Assembly: GCF_900101865.1 (NCBI RefSeq)
Contig: NZ_FNAH01000008.1
Coordinates: 1-64,000, forward strand
From: Paracoccus isoporae
GTDB lineage: Bacteria; Pseudomonadota; Alphaproteobacteria; Rhodobacterales; Rhodobacteraceae
Length of the DNA: 64,000 bases
Reading direction: 5' to 3'
The notes under the pieces are model-generated. The model was not told the DNA's origin. It worked only from the letters and a program-made list of their open reading frames with translations, and did not search any database. This document shows, in pieces, positions 1 to 8,764 of this stretch (within the stretch, counting starts at the first letter, position 1; each line of letters opens with the position of its first letter). The translations under genes and the position numbers were made by a program.

Positions 1-600
1 GTCGACAGCTATATCCCGACGCCGGAGCGCGCCGTGGATCAGCCCTTCCTGATGCCGATCGAGGACGTGTTCTCGATCTCGGGCCGCGGCACGGTGGTGA
101 CCGGCCGGGTCGAGCGTGGCGCGGTGAACGTGGGCGACGAGCTTGAAATCGTCGGCATCCGCGACACCAAGAAGACCACCTGCACCGGCGTCGAGATGTT
201 CCGCAAGCTGCTCGATCGCGGCGAGGCGGGCGACAATATCGGCGCGCTGCTGCGCGGCATCGAGCGTGACGGCGTCGAGCGCGGCCAGGTTCTGGCCAAG
301 CCCGGTTCCGTGACCCCGCACACCAAGTTCGAGGCCGAGGCCTACATCCTCACCAAGGAAGAGGGTGGCCGCCACACCCCGTTCTTCGCCAATTACCGTC
401 CGCAATTCTACTTCCGCACCACGGATGTGACCGGCACGGTGAAGCTGCCGGAAGGCACGGAGATGGTGATGCCGGGCGACAACCTGAAATTCGAGGTCGA
501 GCTGATCGCCCCGATCGCGATGGAAGAGAAACTGCGCTTCGCCATCCGCGAAGGCGGCCGCACCGTCGGCGCCGGCGTGGTGGCCAAGATCATCGAGTGA
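1..600 (+). CDS. tuf: Elongation factor Tu, C-terminal half (5' end outside window)
   Basis: The frame is open from base 1 and ends in TGA, giving 199 residues of EF-Tu, the GTPase that brings aminoacyl-tRNA to the ribosome. The visible part covers domains II and III: it starts at [16 protein letters not shown] and includes [21 protein letters not shown] and the family C-terminus [12 protein letters not shown]. The GTP-binding domain lies before the window, so the gene is cut by the window edge and is not broken. A strong terminator follows 49 bp downstream. In many alphaproteobacteria a tuf copy sits just before tRNA-Trp and secE; here about 3.9 kb of other genes intervene. Confidence 0.97.
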   Translation, partial: VDSYIPTPERAVDQPFLMPIEDVFSISGRGTVVTGRVERGAVNVGDELEIVGIRDTKKTTCTGVEMFRKLLDRGEAGDNIGALLRGIERDGVERGQVLAKPGSVTPHTKFEAEAYILTKEEGGRHTPFFANYRPQFYFRTTDVTGTVKLPEGTEMVMPGDNLKFEVELIAPIAMEEKLRFAIREGGRTVGAGVVAKIIE

Positions 601-648
601 TGACCGGCTGAGGGCGGGACCACCCCCGCCCGCGCGACGAGATCAAGG

Positions 649-674
649 CCCGCCCCGAAAGGGGCGGGTTTTTT
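649..674 (+). terminator. Rho-independent terminator of tuf
   Basis: Perfect 8-bp stem CCCGCCCC/GGGGCGGG with a GAAA loop, followed by six T residues. Confidence 0.93.
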
Positions 675-854
675 CGTGACGGGGCGGGGGCGGTGGTGCG
701 CCATTCCGCGAAAGCCGCGAAAAACAGGCCGTTAATTTCACCGCGGCCCGTTCAGAACGAGCTGTCACATCAGCATGCGACCGCGTCCACCTGCTGACGC
801 GAATTGTCAGGGCCGGACGATGATACTGTGCCGGTAAGCAGCAGGAGCATGACG

Positions 855-1247
855 ATGATCGACCATATCGGATTTCACGTTTCGGATCTGACCCGCGCGC
901 GAGCCTTTTACGCGGCGGCTTTGGCACCGCTCGGTCTGACAGTCCAGATGGAGGTGACAGAGGAGATGACCGGCGGACATGGCAGCCACGTCGCCTTCGG
1001 CCGCGAAGGCAACCCGTTTTTCTGGATCGGCACCGGAAAGCCGGCGATGGGCGGGCTGCATGTCGCGTTTCTGGCGGATGACGAGGCGGGCGTTGCTGCG
1101 TTTCACGCCGCAGCGCTCGAGGCTGGCGGGACGGATAACGGTGCGCCGGGACCGCGCCCGGACTACCACGCCGGCTACTACGGCGCCTTCGTGATCGGTC
1201 CTGATGGCAATAATATCGAGGCCGTCTTCCACGGAGCCACGCCATGA
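855..1247 (+). CDS. VOC-family (glyoxalase-like) protein
   Basis: A 130-residue protein of the vicinal oxygen chelate fold, which includes glyoxalase I, extradiol dioxygenases and resistance proteins. The start MIDHIGFHVSDLTRARAFYA is the usual first beta-alpha unit, and the C-terminus (GPDGNNIEAVFHG) ends with the usual metal-ligand Glu. The ATG at 855 was chosen because AGGAG lies 7 bases upstream; an ATG two codons earlier is too close to it. The gene overlaps the next by 4 bp (ATGA), so the two are probably co-translated. The substrate cannot be inferred. The family call is firm; the enzymatic role is unknown. Confidence 0.88.
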   Translation: MIDHIGFHVSDLTRARAFYAAALAPLGLTVQMEVTEEMTGGHGSHVAFGREGNPFFWIGTGKPAMGGLHVAFLADDEAGVAAFHAAALEAGGTDNGAPGPRPDYHAGYYGAFVIGPDGNNIEAVFHGATP

Positions 1248-1657
1248 CACGCTACCAGGGAAGCTGCTTCTGCGGCGCGGTGCGCTTCGAGGCCGAAGGC
1301 GATCTGGCGGATGGCACCCTGCGCTGCAATTGCCGGTTCTGCCGGAAGATGCGCTATTGGGAATTGCGCCTGCCGGAGCCTGAGGGGTTCCGCCTGCTGG
1401 CCGGTCGCGACGATCTGGCCGAGACGCCGCGCGCGGACGGGGCGGCGCTTGACATGCATCACTGGTTCTGCCGCCGTTGCGGGATCAGGCTGTGGACGGA
1501 TGGCGAGATCCCGGAAATGGGCGGGCGCTTCGTTCAGGTCGTCGTCGCGGCGCTTGACGATGTCGGGGAGGCCGAACTGATTTCGGCGTCGGTCCATTAC
1601 ACCGATGGGGCACATGACGACTGGATGAATCCGGCCCCGGAGACGCGGCATCTCTAG
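1244..1657 (+). CDS. GFA / CENP-V family zinc-binding protein
   Basis: A 137-residue protein with the Mss4-like zinc fold of the glutathione-dependent formaldehyde-activating (GFA) family. Zinc ligands are visible in CFCGAVRF near the N-terminus, CNCRFCRKM in the middle and WFCRRCG near residue 78. Most members have no proven activity, so the GFA name describes the fold rather than a reaction. It overlaps the VOC-family gene by 4 bp; both could act on reactive aldehydes or thiol adducts, which is inference. A second, divergent GFA-family gene lies at 55704-56054. Confidence 0.88.
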   Translation: MTRYQGSCFCGAVRFEAEGDLADGTLRCNCRFCRKMRYWELRLPEPEGFRLLAGRDDLAETPRADGAALDMHHWFCRRCGIRLWTDGEIPEMGGRFVQVVVAALDDVGEAELISASVHYTDGAHDDWMNPAPETRHL

Positions 1658-1735
1658 CTCGGGCGCCGCGCCGGGTCTGGCTGCGAGCGGGCGGCACGGG
1701 AGGCTGAGCGCCTCCCGTGACCCGCACGCGCGATG

Positions 1736-2233
1736 TCAGTTGGTCGCGGCCTTGTTCACGCCGCCCTCGGCGATCTGGGTCATGTGGCGGTCGCCTTCCC
1801 AGGTGTGGTCGAGGCATTCCTGCAGCTTCGCCGCATCCCCGTCGAGACCCAGCCGGTTGGCGAAGGTGCGCACGCAGCCATAGCCCGCGATCGCGTAATG
1901 GGCCAGGCGCTGATACTGGGTTATGATGGCCGCGTCCTGCGCGTCCTCATCGGCAAATTCGGCTTCGAGCGCGTGCTTGCGGGCCTCGGTCACCAGCCCC
2001 TCCATGCCCTTGCAATGCTCGCCCGTCGGGTCGACGCCATGATCGTTGCAAAGCTGGGCCAGCACTTCCATCCCGTCGGAGGTGCCCTGGTTGCTGGCGA
2101 TCAGCGCCTCGGACAGCTCCTTGGATTTCGAGGCGCGGCCCATCTCGGTGACGATCGGCATGGATTGCTTGCAGGCCGAATAGATGTCGCGAAGCTGGTC
2201 GAGATACAGATCCTTGAGGTTCTTGATGGCCAT
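1736..2233 (-). CDS. YciE/YciF-like ferritin-like protein (DUF892)
   Basis: A 165-residue helical protein of the DUF892 family related to Salmonella YciE/YciF, ferritin-like four-helix proteins linked to stress. The N-terminus MAIKNLKDLYLDQLRDIYSA is typical, and Glu/His residues that could bind a di-metal centre are spread through the helices. The ATG at 2233 was chosen because AAGGAG lies 8 bases upstream and homology begins there; the frame runs further upstream without a ribosome site. A GGAAC-N17-CGTT element sits about 60 bp upstream, which suggests general stress response control. It stands alone, convergent with the GFA gene and divergent from the ABC exporter. Confidence 0.92.
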   Translation of the reverse strand: MAIKNLKDLYLDQLRDIYSACKQSMPIVTEMGRASKSKELSEALIASNQGTSDGMEVLAQLCNDHGVDPTGEHCKGMEGLVTEARKHALEAEFADEDAQDAAIITQYQRLAHYAIAGYGCVRTFANRLGLDGDAAKLQECLDHTWEGDRHMTQIAEGGVNKAATN

Positions 2234-2296
2234 GATGACGCTCCTTTTGAATGTGTCTTCGGGTTTTGCCTTGCCGGGTCCACCCGTCGCATCGCC

Positions 2297-2322
2297 AACG
2301 CCGCGCGGCTTGCGGATGTTCC
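2297..2322 (-). promoter_or_regulatory. Putative EcfG (general stress response) promoter
   Basis: On the minus strand GGAAC (2322-2318) and CGTT (2300-2297) are separated by exactly 17 bases. This matches the alphaproteobacterial EcfG consensus GGAAC-N16/17-CGTT. It lies 64 bp upstream of the YciE/F-like start codon, a sensible promoter distance. Whether this organism has EcfG cannot be seen here. Confidence 0.68.
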
Positions 2323-2454
2323 GGCCATCCAGCAAAGATCAACGGGAGACCGGACGCGCGGGTGGCCCCGTGCGCCGGATACGCTTGACACGGAGAGCGC
2401 GCTGCGCCAGCCCTTCGCCGCCGGTATGCGGGCCGGGCATGATGATATGGTGAG

Positions 2455-4335
2455 ATGATGTTTGGCTGGTTTGAACGCCGGTTGGATCCCTATCCGCAGG
2501 GGGCGCCCGAGATGCCGCCGCGCAGCTTCTGGGGGTTCCTGCTGCATTACTCGCACGGCGCGCTGCCGTGGCTGGTGCTGCTGGCGCTGGGTTCCGCCGT
2601 GATCGCCATCATCGAGGTGGCGCTGTTCGGCTATCTGGGTGAACTGGTCAACCGGCTGTCCGACACGCCGCGCGATCAGTTCTGGCAGGCCGAGGGCCGG
2701 CGGCTGATCCTGATGGGGGTGGTCCTGCTGGTGGCGCTGCCGGTGTTGAACGGGCTGGCCAGCATGGTCATGCATCAGACGCTCCTGGGCAATTTCCCGC
2801 AGCGGATCCGCTGGCAGGCGCATCGCTACCTGCTGCGCCAGTCGGTCGGATATTTCCAGGACGAGTTCGCCGGGCGGATCGCGCAGCGCCTCATGCAGAC
2901 CGCGCTCGCGGTGCGCGAGGTGGCGATGAAGATCATGGATGTCGCGGTCTATGTGCTGGTGATGTTCCTGGGCGCGGTGGTGGTCGCCGCGAGCCAGGAC
3001 TGGCGGCTTGCGCTGCCCTTCGCGGCCTGGGGGCTGTGTTACGGGCTGCTGCTGTGGCAGATCGTGCCACGGCTCGGCCGGGTGGCGCAGGCGCAGGCGG
3101 ATGCGCGCAGTGCCATGACCGGGCAGGTGGTGGACAGCTATACCAATATCGCCACGGTGAAGCTGTTCTCGCATTCCGACCGCGAAGAGGCCTGGGTGCG
3201 GCGCGGCATGGATGGATTCCTGCAGACCGTCTATGCGCAGATGCGGCTGTCTGCGTTGCAGGACATGCTGCTGACGCTGCTCAACGTGATGCTTGTCGCG
3301 GCGGTGACCTGTATCGGGCTGGTGCTATGGGTGGGCGGCACGGTCAGCGTGGGCGCATTGGCGGTCGCGGTGCCGCTGGCGCTGCGGCTGAACAACATGT
3401 CGCATTGGATCATGTGGGAATTCGCCGCGCTTTTCGAGAATATCGGCACGGTGCGCGACGGGATCTCGTCGCTGGCCCTGCCGCGCGCGGTGCAGGACAG
3501 CGCCACCGCGCAGACCCTGCGCCGTGGGCCGGGCGCGGTCAGCTTCGCCGATGTGACGTTCCGATATGACGCCTCGGCGGCGGATCGACCGCTGGCGGTG
3601 CTGGATGAGCTGAATCTCGAAATCGCGCCGGGCGAGCGGGTCGGGCTGATCGGCCGCTCTGGCGCGGGCAAGTCCACGCTCGTGAACCTGCTGCTCCGGT
3701 TTCACGACCTGGAGCGCGGTCGGATCACGATTGACGGGCAGGACGTGTCAGAGGTGACCCAGGAAAGCCTGCGCGCCGCCATCGGGGTGGTGACGCAGGA
3801 CAGTTCTCTCCTGCACCGATCTGTCCGCGAGAACATCACCTATGGCCGCCCCGATGCGACGGAGGCGGAGATCCGGGCGGCAGTCGAGATGGCCGAGGCG
3901 CAGGATTTCATTCCGCTTCTGGCCGACAGCAAGGGTCGGCGGGGGCTGGATGCGCATGTGGGCGAGCGCGGGGTGAAACTGTCCGGCGGGCAGCGTCAGC
4001 GCATCGCCATTGCCCGTGTCGCGCTGAAGGATGCGCCAATCCTGGTGCTGGACGAGGCGACCTCGGCGCTCGACAGCGAGGCGGAGGCGGCGATCCAGTC
4101 GCGGCTCGATGCGCTGATGCAGGGCAAGACGGTGATCGCCATTGCTCATCGCCTGTCCACCATCGCGGCCATGGACCGGCTGGTGGTGATGGATCAGGGG
4201 CGGATCATCGAACAGGGCAGCCATGCCGAGCTGCTGGAGGCGGGCGGGCTTTACGCGCGTCTCTGGGCGCGGCAGTCCGGGGGGTTCTTGCTGACCGAGG
4301 ACGCCGACGAGGACCGGGCGCTGGCGGGGGAATGA
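2455..4335 (+). CDS. ABC exporter, fused membrane and ATPase domains (MsbA-like type)
   Basis: A 626-residue half-transporter. An N-terminal six-helix exporter domain occupies about residues 25-330 (first segment LPWLVLLALGSAVIAIIEVALF). The ATPase follows, with Walker A GRSGAGKST near 400, signature LSGGQRQRIA near 509, Walker B ILVLDEATSALD near 529 and an H-loop (AIAHRLST) near 562. All catalytic motifs are intact. Such proteins act as dimers in the inner membrane and export lipids, peptides or drugs; the cargo cannot be told. Two adjacent ATG codons (2455, 2458) are possible starts. It is monocistronic, divergent from the ferritin-like gene and followed by tRNA-Trp. Confidence 0.95.
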   Translation: MMFGWFERRLDPYPQGAPEMPPRSFWGFLLHYSHGALPWLVLLALGSAVIAIIEVALFGYLGELVNRLSDTPRDQFWQAEGRRLILMGVVLLVALPVLNGLASMVMHQTLLGNFPQRIRWQAHRYLLRQSVGYFQDEFAGRIAQRLMQTALAVREVAMKIMDVAVYVLVMFLGAVVVAASQDWRLALPFAAWGLCYGLLLWQIVPRLGRVAQAQADARSAMTGQVVDSYTNIATVKLFSHSDREEAWVRRGMDGFLQTVYAQMRLSALQDMLLTLLNVMLVAAVTCIGLVLWVGGTVSVGALAVAVPLALRLNNMSHWIMWEFAALFENIGTVRDGISSLALPRAVQDSATAQTLRRGPGAVSFADVTFRYDASAADRPLAVLDELNLEIAPGERVGLIGRSGAGKSTLVNLLLRFHDLERGRITIDGQDVSEVTQESLRAAIGVVTQDSSLLHRSVRENITYGRPDATEAEIRAAVEMAEAQDFIPLLADSKGRRGLDAHVGERGVKLSGGQRQRIAIARVALKDAPILVLDEATSALDSEAEAAIQSRLDALMQGKTVIAIAHRLSTIAAMDRLVVMDQGRIIEQGSHAELLEAGGLYARLWARQSGGFLLTEDADEDRALAGE

Positions 4336-4432
4336 CGCGGGCGGGCGGGTCTCGGACCCGTCAGTCGCCACGGTATGCGCGGGCTTGGGTGGGGTTCGCA
4401 ACCAAACGTTCAGCTTGTCCCTGCTATTCCCC

Positions 4433-4460
4433 TTGCGCCGTGATCCGTTCCGCTTTAATC
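4433..4460 (+). promoter_or_regulatory. Candidate sigma70 promoter of tRNA-Trp
   Basis: TTGCGC (4433-4438), a 16-base spacer, then TTAATC (4455-4460), 13 bases before the mature tRNA. The -35 context CCCCTTGCGC is identical at the tRNA-Val promoter. Confidence 0.5.
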
Positions 4461-4473
4461 AGGCCCGCGGCCT

Positions 4474-4549
4474 AGGGGTATAGCTCAGTTGGTAGAGCAT
4501 CGGTCTCCAAAACCGAGGGTCGTGGGTTCGAGTCCCTCTGCCCCTGCCA
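4474..4549 (+). tRNA. tRNA-Trp (CCA anticodon)
   Basis: A 76-nt cloverleaf. The acceptor AGGGGTA pairs with TGCCCCT, followed by discriminator G and an encoded CCA. The anticodon stem CGGTC/AACCG region presents a CTCCAAA loop with anticodon CCA, and the T-arm has GGTTCGAGTCC. tRNA-Trp next to secE-nusG is a common bacterial arrangement; here one protein gene separates it from secE. Confidence 0.97.
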
Positions 4550-4604
4550 GTCGCCCGCCCGATTGCGCCAGAATGCGCAGCACCGGCCAAAGGCACGTCA
4601 TCAC

Positions 4605-5519
4605 ATGACCCTGAGGATCCATCTCGGCGCGCACAAGACCGCGACAACAGAGCTGCAGCACGCGTTTCGCCGCGTGCGCGGCAAGTTGATCGCCGGTGGG
4701 CTTGGCTATCTGGGTCCGCGTTCCCTGCGCAGCGAGGCGTTGCCGCTCTATACAGCGCTGCATGCCGGCGACGATGCGGCGCAATCCATCGCCAAGACCG
4801 AGCTGAACGCCTGGCTGGCGCGGCACGACCATCACCTGATCTCCGAAGAGAACATCATCGGCACGACCTATCGCGCCGCCATGTTCGGCGAGGGCAATAT
4901 CCTCTATCCCGGCGCGAAGGACGCGGTGGACGCGCTGCTGGCGTTGCTGGGCCATCCCGAGGTCGAGCTGTTCCTGGCGGTGCGCGATCCGGCCAGGTTC
5001 GTGTCTTCGGCCTATGGCCAGCAGTTGCGCATGGGCGTCGCCATCGACATCGACCGCTATGTCAGCGGGCTGTCTGTGGAGGAACTGGCCTGGACCGAGC
5101 TTGCACAGCGTTTGCTGTCCTGCGAGGGGGTGACCCGGCTGGTCTGCTGGCAGTATGAGTATTACGTGGCGCTGCGCCCGCAAGTCATCCGAGAGATGGT
5201 CGGCCCGGACTTGGCGCCGATCGTGCCCGCACCGACCTGGCGCAATGGCGGCATTTCCCAGGATGCCTATCACCTGTTCGCCGAACTGGCGATGAGCGAT
5301 CTCGACACCCCGGTGGAGAAATTGCTGAACCGGGCCTGTGCCGAGCATCCGAAGACACGTGGCGTGCCGGCCATGCGGCCGCTGCGACCGCGCGTCTACG
5401 CGGCCAGCCGGCGCAACTATGCGCGTGATCTCGAACAGCTCTCGCGGTTGGACGGGGTGACATGGCTCGCGCGCGATGCGGGGGACGGATCCGGCGCGGA
5501 CGGTGCCGAGCCTGCTTGA
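4605..5519 (+). CDS. Sulfotransferase-like (PAPS-binding fold) protein
   Basis: A 304-residue protein. It begins MTLRIHLGAHKTATTELQ, where GAHKTATT (residues 8-15) resembles the 5'-phosphosulfate loop of PAPS-dependent sulfotransferases. VRDPARFVSSAYG near residues 125-138 resembles the 3'-phosphate-binding motif (RDP...S). These two motifs support a nucleotide-activated sulfotransferase fold; the acceptor is unknown, with surface glycans a reasonable guess. It sits between tRNA-Trp and secE, 55 bp after the tRNA and 49 bp before secE, so read-through from the tRNA promoter into both is possible. The ATG at 4605 was chosen because the fold starts right there. Confidence 0.75.
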   Translation: MTLRIHLGAHKTATTELQHAFRRVRGKLIAGGLGYLGPRSLRSEALPLYTALHAGDDAAQSIAKTELNAWLARHDHHLISEENIIGTTYRAAMFGEGNILYPGAKDAVDALLALLGHPEVELFLAVRDPARFVSSAYGQQLRMGVAIDIDRYVSGLSVEELAWTELAQRLLSCEGVTRLVCWQYEYYVALRPQVIREMVGPDLAPIVPAPTWRNGGISQDAYHLFAELAMSDLDTPVEKLLNRACAEHPKTRGVPAMRPLRPRVYAASRRNYARDLEQLSRLDGVTWLARDAGDGSGADGAEPA

Positions 5520-5568
5520 AAACCTTGCCGCCCCGGTCTATCTGGGCGGCTGCAACACGAGGATACCA

Positions 5569-5760
5569 ATGGCCAACCCCGTCCAGTTTCTGTCTCAGGT
5601 CCGCGACCAGGCCGCCAAGATCACCTGGCCGACGCGGCGCGAGGTGGTGACGACCACGATCATGGTTTTCATCATGGCCACGCTGGCCGCGATCTTCTTC
5701 TTCCTGGTCGATATCGCGATCCGCACCGGGCTGACCTGGCTGCTCGGCTCGGTGTCCTGA
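5569..5760 (+). CDS. secE: Preprotein translocase subunit SecE
   Basis: A 63-residue single-span protein. Its amphipathic N-terminus contains the conserved QVRDQAAKITWPTRREVVTT, followed by one membrane helix (TTIMVFIMATLAAIFFFLV). SecE clamps SecY in the inner-membrane translocon. The length is normal for alphaproteobacterial SecE, which has one helix rather than the three of E. coli. The ATG at 5569 is preceded by ACGAGG. nusG follows after 174 bp, as expected. Confidence 0.96.
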   Translation: MANPVQFLSQVRDQAAKITWPTRREVVTTTIMVFIMATLAAIFFFLVDIAIRTGLTWLLGSVS

Positions 5761-5934
5761 CCGGCCAGGGGCCTGACAGGGTTGCATTTGGCTGAGGGCG
5801 GGGTTATCTCCGCCCGACTTGCCCGGCCATCGGCGTGCACGATTCGGTGCGCGCCGGTTTCATTTTCGGGCATATTGGAATTCACGCGGACGGCAGGGCC
5901 GTCCCCAGACGACAAAACAGGGGTCGATCGGAAC

Positions 5935-6474
5935 ATGGCAAAGCGTTGGTATTCGGTCAGCGTCCTGTCGAACTTCGAGAAGAAGGTCGCCGAAGCGATT
6001 CGTCAGTCCATCGAGGAAAAGTCGATGGGCGACGAGATTGACGATGTCGTGGTCCCCACCGAAGAGGTGATCGAGGTGCGCCGCGGCAAGAAGGTGACCT
6101 CCGAACGCCGCTTCATGCCGGGCTATGTACTCGTGCATATGGACATGAACGACCGGACCTATCACCTGGTCAACTCGATCAACCGGGTGACCGGCTTCCT
6201 GGGTCAGCAGGGCAAGCCGTCGCCGATGCGCGATGACGAGGTCAACCTGATCCTGCACCGCACCGGCGAGGGCGGGGCAGAGGTCGCGCCGCGAAACCTG
6301 ATCCGCTTCGACGTGGGCGAGACGGTGAACGTGACCGACGGCCCGTTCGAGGGGTTCTCCGGCACGGTCGAAGAGGTCGACGATGCGGCCGCCCGGATCA
6401 AGGTCACCGTGTCGATTTTCGGCCGGCCGACGCCGGTCGAACTGGAATTCACGCAGGTCGCCAAGACCGCGTGA
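5935..6474 (+). CDS. nusG: Transcription antitermination factor NusG
   Basis: A 179-residue NusG. The N-terminal NGN domain starts MAKRWYSVSVLSNFEKKVAE and includes RRFMPGYVLVHMDM and NRVTGFLG. The C-terminal KOW domain carries VGETVNVTDGPFEGFSGTV. NusG binds the RNA polymerase clamp, suppresses pausing and links polymerase to Rho or the ribosome. The ATG at 5935 was chosen because NGN homology begins there; the frame is open well upstream but without similarity. The 174-bp spacer before it contains two short GC hairpins, without a T-run and so unlikely to be terminators. Confidence 0.97.
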   Translation: MAKRWYSVSVLSNFEKKVAEAIRQSIEEKSMGDEIDDVVVPTEEVIEVRRGKKVTSERRFMPGYVLVHMDMNDRTYHLVNSINRVTGFLGQQGKPSPMRDDEVNLILHRTGEGGAEVAPRNLIRFDVGETVNVTDGPFEGFSGTVEEVDDAAARIKVTVSIFGRPTPVELEFTQVAKTA

Positions 6475-6559
6475 TGTGAGCGCGGGAGGCCCGAGGCCGC
6501 ACCGCTATATCTGCCCGGACGCCCGCGAGGGCAGGGCGCGATGAAAAAGGAGAGGCCAG

Positions 6560-7012
6560 ATGGCCAAGAAAGTTGTTGGGCAGCTCAAGCTGCAGATCAA
6601 GGCGGGTGAAGCCAACCCGTCCCCGCCCGTCGGCCCCGCACTGGGTCAGCGCGGCATCAATATCATGGAATTCTGCAAGGCGTTCAACGCCAAGACGCAG
6701 GAGATGCAGAAGGGCTCGCCCGTCCCGGTGGTGATCACCTATTACCAGGACAAGTCGTTCACCTTCGAGACTAAGACGCCGCCGGCGTCCTTCCTGCTCA
6801 AGCAGGCGGCCGGTCTGAAGCCGCAGGGCAAGCGCAACCGCGCCAAGGGCTCGGAAAAGCCCGGCCGCGCCACCGCCGGTTCGGTCACCACCAAGCAGGT
6901 GCGCGAGATTGCCGAGATGAAGATGAAGGACCTGTCCGCGAATTCGGTCGACGAAGCGATGAAGATCATCGCCGGTTCGGCACGTTCGATCGGCATCGAG
7001 GTGAAGGGCTGA
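6560..7012 (+). CDS. rplK: 50S ribosomal protein L11
   Basis: A 150-residue L11 with typical start [20 protein letters not shown], followed by [20 protein letters not shown] and the C-terminal rRNA-binding domain (AKMKDLSA-like region, [13 protein letters not shown]). L11 forms the GTPase-associated centre with the L10/L12 stalk. AAAGGAGA precedes the start. It is 4 bp from rplA, so the two are translationally coupled. Confidence 0.98.
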   Translation: MAKKVVGQLKLQIKAGEANPSPPVGPALGQRGINIMEFCKAFNAKTQEMQKGSPVPVVITYYQDKSFTFETKTPPASFLLKQAAGLKPQGKRNRAKGSEKPGRATAGSVTTKQVREIAEMKMKDLSANSVDEAMKIIAGSARSIGIEVKG

Positions 7013-7016
7013 GCTG

Positions 7017-7718
7017 ATGGCAAAGATTGCAAAGAAGAAAGCCGCCGCCCGCGCCGCCTTCGAGGGCAAGGCGAACCTGACCGTCGATGAGGCGGTCAAG
7101 CTGGTCAAGGATGCGGCCTCGGCCAAGTTCGACGAAAGCGTCGAGATCGCGATGAATCTGGGCGTCGATCCGCGTCACGCCGACCAGATGGTCCGCGGCG
7201 TAGTGCAACTGCCCGCCGGCACCGGCAAGGATGTCCGCGTGGCCGTGTTCGCCCGCGGCGCCAAGGCCGATGAGGCCAAGGAAGCCGGCGCCGAAGTCGT
7301 CGGCGCCGAGGATCTGGTCGAATCGATCCAGGGCGGCAATCTGGATTTCGACCGCGTGATCGCCACACCCGACATGATGCCGCTGGTCGGTCGTCTGGGC
7401 AAGGTGCTGGGTCCGCGCAACCTGATGCCGAACCCCAAGGTCGGCACGGTGACGATGGATGTCGCCCAGGCCGTGGCCGCCGCCAAGGGCGGTGAGGTGC
7501 AGTTCAAGGCCGAGAAGGCCGGGGTCGTCCATGCCGGCATCGGCAAGGTCAGCTTCGACGCCGAGAAGATCGCGCAGAATGTCCGCGCCTTCGTCGAGGC
7601 GGTGAACCGCGCCAAGCCGACCGGCGCCAAGGGCACCTATGTCAAGAAGGTCTCGATCAGCTCGACCATGGGTCCGGGCGTGACCATCGACGTTGCCGAC
7701 GCGGTGGCGGCGCAGTAA
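7017..7718 (+). CDS. rplA: 50S ribosomal protein L1
   Basis: A 233-residue L1 with the family signature region [19 protein letters not shown] and the C-terminal [12 protein letters not shown]1 forms the mobile stalk at the E-site and in E. coli represses its own rplKA mRNA. The lysine/alanine-rich N-terminus [15 protein letters not shown] is normal. The gene ends the L11 operon: a terminator lies 22 bp downstream. Confidence 0.98.
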   Translation: MAKIAKKKAAARAAFEGKANLTVDEAVKLVKDAASAKFDESVEIAMNLGVDPRHADQMVRGVVQLPAGTGKDVRVAVFARGAKADEAKEAGAEVVGAEDLVESIQGGNLDFDRVIATPDMMPLVGRLGKVLGPRNLMPNPKVGTVTMDVAQAVAAAKGGEVQFKAEKAGVVHAGIGKVSFDAEKIAQNVRAFVEAVNRAKPTGAKGTYVKKVSISSTMGPGVTIDVADAVAAQ

Positions 7719-7740
7719 GCGATTCGATCCGAACGTGAAG

Positions 7741-7778
7741 ATCCCCGGCGCCGGACTGGCGGCCGGGGATTTTCTTTT
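7741..7778 (+). terminator. Terminator of the rplK-rplA unit
   Basis: Stem ATCCCCGGC/GCCGGGGAT (9 bp), 12-base loop, then TTTCTTTT. It separates the ribosomal genes from the following glycosyltransferase genes. Confidence 0.87.
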
Positions 7779-7873
7779 GGTCGCCAGTGAATTGAACTGG
7801 CTGCGTGACTGGTGCTACACACGCTGTGATTGATCGGGTGAAACGCCCCTCACGCTGAGACAGGCCGGGCCCC

Positions 7874-8764
7874 ATGCGAAAGACCAGCTATTTCTTCGTG
7901 ATGGATGGTCCGGGCTTTCAGAGCGCCGCGGTGCTTCTGGCCACGTCCCTGCGCATGCAGATGGGTGAGGATGTGGAGATCATCGCCTATGTGCCGGAGC
8001 ATAACAGCAAGGGCTTCGCACGCGCGCCCGAAATCATGCTGGAGTTGCTGCGCATCGATGTGCGGACGATGAGAACGGATCATGTCGCCTGGGCAGAGCC
8101 CTATCCGCATGGAAACAAGATCATCGCGTGCTGCGAGCCGCGGAGTTGCGAGCTGTCGGTGTTTCTCGACACCGACATGATCTGCGCGCGACCGCTCGAT
8201 TTCTCTGACGTGCCGGATGAGCCCTGCCTGTTTGCAGTGCCGGAAGGCGTGCCGACCTGGGGCATTGATCCGGGCGACTGGGAAACCGCTTACGCGGTGC
8301 TTGATCTGCCGCTCCCGGCGGAAAGAATGTTTCTGGTGCGCCCCCCATATTTCCGGTCGCTGCCCTATCTCAACGCGGGGCTTGTCGGGTTTCACGAAAA
8401 TCTCGACGGCGGCAACCGCCTTCCCGAGCTGTGGCTGGACACTGCGCTGAGGCTGGACCGGGACGATCGCGTGACGCAGAAACGGCCCTGGCTGGATCAG
8501 ATTGCACTGCCGATCGCGGCCCGGCGCGCAGGCGCGGCGCTGCATGTTCTGCCGGAAAGCTATAACTACTCTCTGTTTCGCCGCACCCAGGCAGAACAGG
8601 CTGTCAAGCCCCATATCGCGCATTACCATATGCCTGCACATTATCGCCAATGGGCCTGCTGCCGGGCCGTCACCGAACGCGCCCTGGCGCTGTGCCCCGA
8701 GCGGAAGCGCAGCCATTTGCGACGGCATCTGGGAGTGTTTTTGCGGGGGATTGAGACGGAATGA
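7874..8764 (+). CDS. Glycosyltransferase-like protein (GT-A fold, DTD motif)
   Basis: A 296-residue protein with no signal or membrane segment. The motif SVFLDTDMIC (Asp-Thr-Asp near residues 99-101) matches the DxD metal/nucleotide-sugar site of GT-A glycosyltransferases. The layout resembles GT8-like enzymes: an N-terminal strand (YFFVMDGPGFQSAAVLLATSL) and a late His-rich segment (HIAHYHMPAHYRQW). No specific family or acceptor can be named. The start follows the L11-operon terminator by 95 bp, and the last 4 bp overlap the next gene. The pair sits between rplA and rplJ, an unusual place for carbohydrate genes. Confidence 0.75.
   Translation: MRKTSYFFVMDGPGFQSAAVLLATSLRMQMGEDVEIIAYVPEHNSKGFARAPEIMLELLRIDVRTMRTDHVAWAEPYPHGNKIIACCEPRSCELSVFLDTDMICARPLDFSDVPDEPCLFAVPEGVPTWGIDPGDWETAYAVLDLPLPAERMFLVRPPYFRSLPYLNAGLVGFHENLDGGNRLPELWLDTALRLDRDDRVTQKRPWLDQIALPIAARRAGAALHVLPESYNYSLFRRTQAEQAVKPHIAHYHMPAHYRQWACCRAVTERALALCPERKRSHLRRHLGVFLRGIETE

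Noticed and set aside
2385..2413. Perfect TTGACA as a promoter for the ABC exporter
   Set aside because: At 17 bases downstream there is only CAGCCC, not a usable -10 element.
5782..5934. 51-residue extension of NusG
   Set aside because: No similarity and no ribosome site; NGN-domain homology begins at the ATG at 5935.
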